Notes under the pieces: model-generated
Databases searched by the model: none
What the model was told of the DNA's origin: nothing
The model's input: the letters and a program-made list of their open reading frames with translations, nothing else
From: Mumia quercus
GTDB lineage: Bacteria > Actinomycetota > Actinomycetes > Propionibacteriales > Nocardioidaceae
Reading direction: 5' to 3'
NCBI RefSeq assembly: GCF_025506335.1
Contig: NZ_JANZYO010000009.1
Location: forward strand, 52,070 to 116,069
DNA length: 64,000 nucleotides
Shown here: positions 58,057-64,000 of the stretch, one piece after another
How positions within the stretch are numbered: position 1 is the first letter of the stretch
Layout of the letters: each line of letters starts with the position of its first letter
Position numbers and translations under genes: made by a program

Positions 58057-59115
58057 GTGAACAAGTTTGCGCGCACCGCTGTAGGGGCGGCTGCGGCTGC
58101 GATTCTCGCGGCCGCACTGGGCGCTTGCGGCGGAGACGACGACGGCGACGGTGGCAGCAGCGACAGCAAGACCATCGCGCTCCTGCTTCCTGAGACCAAG
58201 ACCACCCGGTACGAGGCGTTCGACAAGCCGCTCTTCGAGAAGAAGGTCGCCGAGCTCTGCGACGACTGCAAGGTCAACTACCTCAACGCCGACCAGGACG
58301 CCGCCAAGCAGCAGCAGCAGGCGGAGTCCGCCATCACCGACGGCGCCGCCGTGATGGTCCTCGACCCCGTCGACAGCGAGGCCGCCGTCGGCATCGTCCA
58401 GTCGGCGCAGTCCTCCGACGTCCCGGTCATCGCGTACGACCGGTTCATCAAGGGCGCGGACTACTACATGTCCTTCGACAACGAGCGGGTCGGCCAGCTC
58501 CAGGGCGAGGCTCTCGTGGAGGCCACCGGCGGCGAGGGGGACATCCTCATGCTCAACGGCGCTCCCACCGACCCCAACGCCGCGCAGTTCAAGAAGGGCG
58601 CGCACAGCGCCATCGACGCCAGCGGGCTCAACGTCGTGGCCGAGTTCGACAACCCGGACTGGAGCCCCGACAACGCGCAGAAGTTCGTCACGTCCCAGCT
58701 CAACAACGTCGACGCGGCCTCGCTCGCCGGCGTGTACGCCGCCAACGACGGCCAGGCCGGTGGCGTGATCGCGGCCCTGCGCGCGGACGGACTGACGAAG
58801 TTCCCGCCGGTGACCGGCCAGGACGCCGAGCTCGCCGCCATCCAGCGGATCGTCGCGGGCGACCAGTACATGACGATCTACAAGTCCATCAAGACCGAGG
58901 CGGAGAAGGCCGCCGAGGTGGCCGTCGCCCTGGTGAACGGTGACGACGTCGGCGACACCACGGACTTCCAGGGCGTCGACTCCTTCATCTTCGACCCGGT
59001 CGTGGTGACCAAGGACAACGTCAAGGACACCGTTGTCGCCGACGAGTTCTACACCGTCGACGACATCTGCACGCCGGAGTACGCCGACGCCTGTGCCGCA
59101 GCCGGCCTGAGCTGA
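58057..59115 (+). CDS. xylF: Xylose-type sugar-binding lipoprotein
   Basis: Extracellular solute-binding protein of a CUT2-type importer, 352 residues. Signal with lipobox LGAC, Cys24, followed by an acidic Gly/Asp linker. The periplasmic-binding-protein fold begins IALLLPETKTTRYEAFDKPL; VPVIAYDRFIKGADYYMSFD and NERVGQLQGEAL closely match the XylF pattern of sugar and metal contacts, and GVYAANDGQAGGVIAALRAD is the second-lobe signature. D-xylose is the likely ligand, but related pentoses or xylosides are possible. GTG 58057 follows GGGGAGGA by 3 nt (GGAGG 58048-58052). A large hairpin separates it from the ATPase gene. Confidence 0.82.
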   Translation: MNKFARTAVGAAAAAILAAALGACGGDDDGDGGSSDSKTIALLLPETKTTRYEAFDKPLFEKKVAELCDDCKVNYLNADQDAAKQQQQAESAITDGAAVMVLDPVDSEAAVGIVQSAQSSDVPVIAYDRFIKGADYYMSFDNERVGQLQGEALVEATGGEGDILMLNGAPTDPNAAQFKKGAHSAIDASGLNVVAEFDNPDWSPDNAQKFVTSQLNNVDAASLAGVYAANDGQAGGVIAALRADGLTKFPPVTGQDAELAAIQRIVAGDQYMTIYKSIKTEAEKAAEVAVALVNGDDVGDTTDFQGVDSFIFDPVVVTKDNVKDTVVADEFYTVDDICTPEYADACAAAGLS

Positions 59116-59132
59116 TCCGTCCAGAACCCCCG

Positions 59133-59170
59133 GGTCCGGGTGGCCACGGCACGCCGTGGTCACCCGGACC
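59133..59170 (+). terminator. Large hairpin between binding-protein and ATPase genes
   Basis: GGTCCGGGTG (59133-59142) pairs with CACCCGGACC (59161-59170) and CCACGG with CCGTGG inside, with one G-T pair between and a CACG loop: 17 bp in all. Inside an operon, such a hairpin typically reduces read-through or protects the upstream mRNA, so the binding protein is made in excess. Confidence 0.7.
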
Positions 59171-59200
59171 GCACACGTTCTCACCACAGCGAAGGACATC

Positions 59201-60040
59201 ATGAACGACGGCAGCCAGCCGATCCTCTCGCTGCGCGGCATCGACAAGCGCTTCGGCGCCGTGCAAGCCCTCAGCGACGTCTCGATCGACGTCCGAGCCG
59301 GCGAAGTGGTCGCACTCGTCGGCGACAACGGCGCGGGCAAGTCGACCCTCGTCAAGATCATGTCCGGCGTCTACCAGCCCGACGGCGGCGAGATCGTCTT
59401 CGACGGCCGCCCCGTCAGCATCCCCGGCCCGAAGGCCTCGCAGGCGCTCGGCATCGCGACGGTCTTCCAGGACCTCGCGCTGTGCGACAACCTCGATGTC
59501 GTCGCCAACCTCTTCCTCGGCCACGAGCGCACCACGGCCGGCGTGCTGGACGAGGTCGAGATGGAGCGCCACTCGTGGGAGCTGCTGCAGCAGCTCTCCG
59601 CCAAGATCCCGTCCGTCCGCATCCCGATCGCCTCGTTGTCGGGAGGCCAGCGCCAGACCGTCGCGATCGCCCGCAGCCTGGTGGGCGAGCCGAAGGTCGT
59701 CATGCTCGACGAGCCGACCGCGGCCCTGGGCGTCGCGCAGACCGCCGAGGTGCTCAACCTCGTCGAGCGGCTGCGCGCCCGCGGACTCGGCGTGGTCCTC
59801 ATCAGCCACAACATGGCGGACGTGCAGGCCGTCGCCGACCGCATCTACGTCCTGCGGCTCGGTCGCAACGGCGCGGAGTTCGCCATCGGCGAGGTCACCA
59901 CGGAGCAGCTCGTGGCGGCGATCACCGGCGCCTCCGACAACGTCGTCGCCGAGCGCGCCGCCCGCGACCGTACGGGGGCGGCGATCAGCCCCGACGACAT
60001 CGACCCCCTCGCCGGTCTGCCCGAGGAGCGTGACGCATGA
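59201..60040 (+). CDS. Sugar ABC transporter ATPase, single-domain form
   Basis: 279 residues with one complete ABC domain: Walker A GDNGAGKST near residue 46, Q-loop in VFQDLALCDNLDVVANL, signature LSGGQRQTVAIARSL, Walker B VVMLDEPTAALG and switch His in LISHNMADV. Typical CUT2 ATPases (XylG, RbsA) are about 500 residues with two domains; this is a single-domain type like FrcA of rhizobia, and presumably acts as a homodimer. ATG 59201 follows GAAGGA by 4 nt, and the permease gene overlaps its end by 4 nt. Confidence 0.9.
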   Translation: MNDGSQPILSLRGIDKRFGAVQALSDVSIDVRAGEVVALVGDNGAGKSTLVKIMSGVYQPDGGEIVFDGRPVSIPGPKASQALGIATVFQDLALCDNLDVVANLFLGHERTTAGVLDEVEMERHSWELLQQLSAKIPSVRIPIASLSGGQRQTVAIARSLVGEPKVVMLDEPTAALGVAQTAEVLNLVERLRARGLGVVLISHNMADVQAVADRIYVLRLGRNGAEFAIGEVTTEQLVAAITGASDNVVAERAARDRTGAAISPDDIDPLAGLPEERDA

Positions 60041-61266
60041 CCACGACGTTCGACAAGAGCGACGAACGCCTCGTCGGCACCGAGTCGCCGCGCGCGGTGC
60101 TCGGCGCCTTCGGCCGCCGGATCCGCTCGGGCGACCTCGGCATGGCGCCGGTCGTCATCGGGCTCCTCCTGATCTGGGTGGTGTTCTTCTTCCAGAACGA
60201 GCGGTTCCTCTCCTCACGGAACCTTGTCAACCTCAGCCTCGACTCGGCCACGATCGGCATGATCTCCCTCGGCATCGTCCTGGTGCTGCTGCTCGGGGAG
60301 ATCGACCTCTCGGTGGGGTCGGTCAGCGGTGTCGGCGGCTCGATCCTGGCGGTCCTGCTGGTCTACCAGGGGTGGCCGCTGCTCCCCGCGATCCTGGTGG
60401 CGCTCGCCGCCGGCGTGGCGATCGGGGCGTTCTACGGCCTGCTCTTCACGCGGTTCGGCGTGCCGAGCTTCGTCATCACCCTGGCCGGGCTGCTCGCCTT
60501 CCTCGGCGTGCAGCTGTGGGTCCTGGGCAGCAGGGGGACGGTGAACCTGCCGATCGACTCGTGGCTGATCCAGTTCGCCAACTTCAAGTTCCTCCCCGAG
60601 CCGGTCTCGTACGGGCTCGCGGTCCTCATCGGACTCGTCTACCTCGGCACGCGCGTGCGGACGATCCAGCGTCGTCGCGCCGCGAACCTGTCCGCGCCGT
60701 CACTGCGCGGCGCCGTGGTGCGGACGGTCCTGATGGTGGCGGCGCTGCTGTTCGGCGCGTGGTACCTCAACCAGGACCGCGGCGTCGGCTACATGCCGCT
60801 CTTCTGGGTCGCGACCATCGTCGCTGTGGACCTGATCTTGCGCAGGACGCGCTTCGGGCGGTCGGTGTTCGCCGTCGGCGGCAACGAGGAGGCGGCGCGG
60901 AGGGCCGGTGTCCCGGTGAACCGGGTCTACCTCACGGTCTTCGCGGCCTGCTCGACGTTCGCCGTCCTCGGGGGCATCCTCGCGGCCGGGCGCCTGCAGT
61001 CGGTCGCACAGTCCAGCGGAGGCACGGACACCAACCTGATGGCGATCGCCGCCGCGGTCATCGGCGGGACGAGCCTGTTCGGCGGGCGCGGCTCGGCGTA
61101 CGCGGCGTTGTTCGGGATGCTCGTCCTCCAGTCCATCACCAGCGGTCTCAACCTCATCGGGGTCGAGGCCGAGGTGCGCTACATCGTGACCGGCGCGGTG
61201 CTCCTGCTCGCCGTCACGATCGACTCGCTGTCTCGCCGCGCGCGGCGCAGCAGCGGCACGGCGTAG
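60037..61266 (+). CDS. Sugar ABC transporter permease (xylH-type)
   Basis: Inner-membrane permease, 409 residues with about ten hydrophobic segments. Family pattern: IGMISLGIVLVLLLGEIDLS, then VGSVSGVGGSILAVLL, FVITLAGLLAFLGVQLWVLG, and the loop FAVGGNEEAARRAGVPVNRV; the C-terminal VIGGTSLFGGRGSAYAALFG is the CUT2 permease signature. An insertion of about 50 residues in the middle (around RTIQRRRAANLSAPSLRG) is typical of the XylH group rather than RbsC. Only one permease gene is present, so a homodimer is expected. A hairpin terminator follows 22 nt after the stop. Confidence 0.9.
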   Translation: MTTTFDKSDERLVGTESPRAVLGAFGRRIRSGDLGMAPVVIGLLLIWVVFFFQNERFLSSRNLVNLSLDSATIGMISLGIVLVLLLGEIDLSVGSVSGVGGSILAVLLVYQGWPLLPAILVALAAGVAIGAFYGLLFTRFGVPSFVITLAGLLAFLGVQLWVLGSRGTVNLPIDSWLIQFANFKFLPEPVSYGLAVLIGLVYLGTRVRTIQRRRAANLSAPSLRGAVVRTVLMVAALLFGAWYLNQDRGVGYMPLFWVATIVAVDLILRRTRFGRSVFAVGGNEEAARRAGVPVNRVYLTVFAACSTFAVLGGILAAGRLQSVAQSSGGTDTNLMAIAAAVIGGTSLFGGRGSAYAALFGMLVLQSITSGLNLIGVEAEVRYIVTGAVLLLAVTIDSLSRRARRSSGTA

Positions 61267-61288
61267 CGCCCAAGGCTCCACCGCCTCA

Positions 61289-61318
61289 GGGGCGTCGCCG
61301 GTTGTCCGGCGGCGCCCC
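61289..61318 (+). terminator. Hairpin terminator after the sugar importer operon
   Basis: GGGGCG-T-CGCCGG (61289-61301) pairs with CCGGCG-G-CGCCCC (61306-61318) around a TTGT loop, a 13-bp stem with one T-G pair, 22 nt after the permease stop. No T-run follows. Confidence 0.75.
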
Positions 61319-61344
61319 AAGCCGTTCCCAAGCGATCCCCAAGC
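61316..61344 (+). repeat. Three 11-bp-spaced direct repeats upstream of the MMPL gene
   Basis: CCCAAGC occurs at 61316-61322, 61327-61333 and 61338-61344, each start exactly 11 bp after the last. Direct repeats with 11-bp spacing are typical of OmpR/PhoB-family response regulator sites. A 12-bp palindrome, CTGGACGTCCAG, follows at 61361-61372. Confidence 0.6.
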
Positions 61345-61360
61345 GGTGCGTACGAGGCTC

Positions 61361-61372
61361 CTGGACGTCCAG
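61361..61372. promoter_or_regulatory. Palindrome before the MMPL gene
   Basis: CTGGACGTCCAG, a perfect 12-bp palindrome 23 nt before the ATG of the MMPL gene, a possible operator. No regulator gene is adjacent. Confidence 0.35.
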
Positions 61373-61395
61373 AGGATGACCAAGGAGCAACTGAG

Positions 61396-63549
61396 ATGTC
61401 CAGCATGCTGTACCGCCTCGGTCGAACGACCGCGGCTCACCCGTGGCGCACGCTCGGCGCGTGGCTCGTCGTGCTCGTCGGGGTGCTCGCGTTCGCATCG
61501 AGCGCAGGGGGCACGTTCCAGGACGACTGGGACGTGCCAGGCGCCGAGGGCCAAGCAGGTCTCGACGCGCTGCGTGCCCACCTGCCGCAGGCGGGCGGGG
61601 CGAGCGCGCTCGTCACCGTCCACGACCCCGAAGGCGACCCGCTCGTCCGCGCCGACCTCACCCGGCTCGCCGACGAGCTCGGCGACGTCGCGCACGTCGT
61701 GCAGGTGGCGCCCCCGCAGATGTCGGAGGACGCCGACACCGCGCTGCTGACGCTGCGCTACGACGTCCCCGTCACCGACAACGAGGTGATGGGTGCCCTC
61801 GAGCCCCTCGAGGAGGCGGTCGCCGCCGCAGGTGTCGACGGTGTCGACGTCGCGTACGGGGGAGAGGTGCCCGGCTCGGCGATGGAGATGTCCGGACGTG
61901 GCGAGCTCATCGGGGTGGGCGTCGCGCTCGTCATCCTCGTCCTGACCTTCGGCTCGGTCGTCGCAGCGGGTCTGCCGATCGTGGTCGCGCTGGTAGGCCT
62001 CGCGGTCGGCAGCGCCGGCGTGACGCTCCTCGCGGCGACGACCGACGTCAGCTCGACGGCGCCCACCGTGGCGACGATGGTCGGCCTCGGCGTCGGCATC
62101 GACTACGCCCTCCTGCTGGTCACCCGCTTCGTAGAGCAGCTGAGGGCAGGAACGTCGCGGGTCGACGCGGCCGCTCATGCCACCGCGACGGCGGGGCGGT
62201 CAGTGGTGTTCGCCGGTCTGACCGTCCTGGTCTCCCTGACCGGGCTCGGGCTGGCCGGGCTGCCGACGTACTCGGCGTTCGGCGCCGCCACCGCGATCGC
62301 GGTCGCCGCCGTGATGGCGGCCGCGCTCACCCTCGTCCCCGCGCTGTGCGGCCTCGCCGGGCACCGGTTGGTCCCGCGTCGGGACCGCCACCGCCCGTAC
62401 GGGGAGGCGGCGGCGCGCGACGTGGCCTCGACCGTCACCGGGCGGTGGGCGCACCGGGTGGGATCGCGTCCGCTGCCGTGGGCGCTCGCCGCACTCGTGG
62501 TCCTGGTCGCGCTCGCGGCGCCGGCGCTCGGTATGCGGACCTTCCCGCAGGACGCGAGCGCCGACCCGACGTCGTTCACGACCCGCCAGGCGTACGACCT
62601 GGTCGCCGAGGAGTACGGTCCCGGCGCCAACGGCCCGCTGACCTTCGTCGCCGACACCACCATGGTGGACGCGGCCGGGACCGCGCAGCTGCAGGACACG
62701 CTCGCGGCGGACCCGCGGATCACCGCCGTGGGGCCGGCGACCACCTCGCCCGACGGCGCGATCACCGTCTTCGACGCGCAGCCGGCCTTCGGCCCGCAGG
62801 ACGAGCGCACCGCCGACCTGATCACGTCGTTGCGTGCCGAGACCCTTCCTGAAGGCGTCCAGCTCACCGGGAGCACCGCGATCCTCACCGACATCTCGAC
62901 GATGCTGTCCGAGCGGCTGTGGCTGGTGGTCGGCTTCGTGGTGCTGGTCTCCATGCTGCTGCTCGCCCTGATGTTCCGGTCGGTGGTCGTGCCCGTCAAG
63001 GCGGCGCTGATGAACCTGCTGTCCATCAGCGCGGCGTACGGGGTCGTGACGCTGGTGTTCCAGCACGGGTGGGGATCGTCCCTGCTCGGGATGGACCATG
63101 CGGTGCCGGTCTCCAGCTGGGTGCCGATCCTCATGTTCGCGATCCTGTTCGGGCTGTCCATGGACTACGAGGTCTTCCTGCTGTCGCGGATCCGTGAGGG
63201 CTGGCTCCGGACCGGGGACGCCCGCGGCTCGGTGGTCACCGGCCTGGCGTCGAGCGCACGCGTGATCTCCAGCGCGGCGGCGATCATGGTCGCGGTATTC
63301 CTCGGCTTCGCGACCGAGGGCGCCGTGGTCGTCAAGATGCTCGGTCTCGGCATGGCGGTCGCGGTCGCCCTCGACGCCACCCTGGTGCGGCTGGTGCTCG
63401 TCCCCGCGACGATGACGCTGCTGGGCCGCGCCAACTGGTGGCTCCCGGCCTCGATCGACCGCCGTCTCCCGCACGTCAGGGCCGAGCTCGACGCCGGTGC
63501 GGTGGCCGTGCCGCCAGAGGCCGACGACCGCGAGGGGGTGCCGGCATGA
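61396..63549 (+). CDS. MMPL/RND-family membrane transporter
   Basis: 717 residues with about twelve membrane segments in two repeats. Each half begins with one segment (first: TLGAWLVVLVGVLAFASSAG), then a large extracellular domain, then five segments. The RND motif with conserved Asp-Tyr pairs is present in both halves: VGLGVGIDYALLLVTRF near residue 235 and ILFGLSMDYEVFLLSRIREG near residue 590, which suggests proton-driven transport. The family exports lipids or drugs; the length fits short MMPL proteins of non-mycobacterial actinobacteria. ATG follows AAGGAG by 8 nt. The substrate is unknown. A small gene overlaps its end by 4 nt. Confidence 0.9.
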   Translation: MSSMLYRLGRTTAAHPWRTLGAWLVVLVGVLAFASSAGGTFQDDWDVPGAEGQAGLDALRAHLPQAGGASALVTVHDPEGDPLVRADLTRLADELGDVAHVVQVAPPQMSEDADTALLTLRYDVPVTDNEVMGALEPLEEAVAAAGVDGVDVAYGGEVPGSAMEMSGRGELIGVGVALVILVLTFGSVVAAGLPIVVALVGLAVGSAGVTLLAATTDVSSTAPTVATMVGLGVGIDYALLLVTRFVEQLRAGTSRVDAAAHATATAGRSVVFAGLTVLVSLTGLGLAGLPTYSAFGAATAIAVAAVMAAALTLVPALCGLAGHRLVPRRDRHRPYGEAAARDVASTVTGRWAHRVGSRPLPWALAALVVLVALAAPALGMRTFPQDASADPTSFTTRQAYDLVAEEYGPGANGPLTFVADTTMVDAAGTAQLQDTLAADPRITAVGPATTSPDGAITVFDAQPAFGPQDERTADLITSLRAETLPEGVQLTGSTAILTDISTMLSERLWLVVGFVVLVSMLLLALMFRSVVVPVKAALMNLLSISAAYGVVTLVFQHGWGSSLLGMDHAVPVSSWVPILMFAILFGLSMDYEVFLLSRIREGWLRTGDARGSVVTGLASSARVISSAAAIMVAVFLGFATEGAVVVKMLGLGMAVAVALDATLVRLVLVPATMTLLGRANWWLPASIDRRLPHVRAELDAGAVAVPPEADDREGVPA

Positions 63550-63872
63550 CCGCGTCGACGTTCGCTCGTGCGTACCAGCAGGAGGTGGCCGCGGTGGTCG
63601 ACGCCGCGGGCGGCATCGCGACCGGTGACAGGCGGGGATGGGCGCGGCTGCACCGCCGGTGGGACCGGCTGGTCGCCGAGCCGCCACCGGTGCCCGGCGC
63701 GGACCGCGAGACCCGCGAGGCCGCCGCGCTCGCCGAGACGATGACGGTCTGCGCCGACGGGCTCGCCTGGATGGCCCGCAGCGGCGACCGCGACGTCCGC
63801 TCGGCGCTGGTCGTCCGGCTCGTGCAGACCAAGCGGCAGCTCGACCGGATGGTCGGCACCGCGCCGCTCTAG
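63546..63872 (+). CDS. Small helical protein of unknown function
   Basis: 108 residues, no signal peptide or membrane segment. The composition is rich in Ala, Arg and Val and predicted mostly helical (TFARAYQQEVAAVVDAAGG, then ALVVRLVQTKRQLDRMVG). The ATG overlaps the MMPL stop by 4 nt, which argues for a real, cotranslated gene with a role linked to the transporter. I do not recognise the family. It ends just 2 nt before the possible insertion sequence end at 63874, so its last codons could have been affected by insertion; the stop TAG is at 63870-63872. Confidence 0.6.
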   Translation: MTASTFARAYQQEVAAVVDAAGGIATGDRRGWARLHRRWDRLVAEPPPVPGADRETREAAALAETMTVCADGLAWMARSGDRDVRSALVVRLVQTKRQLDRMVGTAPL

Positions 63873-63873
63873 G

Positions 63874-64000
63874 TGTGATGTCCAGGCAGGTTGGTCGAGG
63901 AACTGTGACGACACTGTCTGATGTCGTAGATGGGTGAAGGCCTCCCGGTGTGGAGTGGAGCTGTCTAAGGAACCGCTCCCCACCAAGGAGGCCTTCGTGT
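63874..64000 (+). mobile_element. Probable left end of an insertion sequence (IS481-like), cut by the window
   Basis: The bases after the last gene differ in style from the surroundings: TGTGATGTCC at 63874-63883 resembles a TGT-starting terminal repeat, and GAAGGCCTCC (63936-63945) is inverted at GGAGGCCTTC (63987-63996). AGGAGG at 63986-63991 is followed 5 nt later by GTG at 63997, the expected transposase start. The hairpin would hide that ribosome binding site. The family is a guess from the general look of actinobacterial IS481 ends; only one end is visible and no transposase codons beyond the start can be read. Confidence 0.45.

Overview
The window reads as a stretch of chromosome from a high-GC actinobacterium, most likely of the Nocardioides/Aeromicrobium type (Propionibacteriales). 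The genus is inferred. The evidence is GC-rich third codon positions throughout, many GTG and a few TTG starts, an actinobacterial integration host factor (mIHF) beside gmk and rpoZ, a PriA without helicase motifs, an argCJBDFRGH operon, a RibM-type permease in the riboflavin operon, and promoters of the form nAnnnT placed 6-7 nt before a start codon, which implies leaderless mRNAs.

Almost all of the window is core metabolism and information processing, packed into tight operons whose genes usually overlap by 4 nt. In order: the end of a prepilin peptidase; aroC-aroK-aroB; pepQ-efp-nusB; an ArsR regulator with an SRPBCC-domain partner (minus strand); a four-gene betaine/choline-type ABC importer; the complete UMP operon pyrR-pyrB-pyrC-carA-carB-pyrK-pyrD-pyrF behind a PyrR-binding RNA hairpin; a small lipoprotein; mihF-gmk-rpoZ-coaBC; metK; priA; an S66 peptidase (minus); fmt-rsmB; rpe; an FMN riboswitch with ribD-ribE-ribM-ribBA-ribH followed by hisE-hisG; small membrane, SseB-like and DUF4333 proteins; an ACT-GNAT fusion; infC-rpmI-rplT behind a structured leader with a terminator; an rRNA methyltransferase; an orphan PAS histidine kinase; pheS-pheT; argCJBDFRGH behind ArgR boxes; a 3-methyladenine glycosylase; a thioredoxin-fold lipoprotein; a ROK repressor divergent from a three-gene xylose-type ABC importer; and an MMPL transporter with a small partner.

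The last 130 bases look like the left end of an insertion sequence whose transposase would start at the final bases. It is the only sign of mobile DNA.

No tRNA, rRNA or CRISPR array is visible. I do not see a clearly new multi-gene system. The most notable material is regulatory: the leaderless promoter pattern, a 22-bp-periodic intergenic repeat found at two loci, a large palindrome between pheT and argC, a symmetric divergent promoter between the ROK gene and the sugar importer, three 11-bp repeats before the MMPL gene, and hairpins that appear to hide ribosome binding sites.
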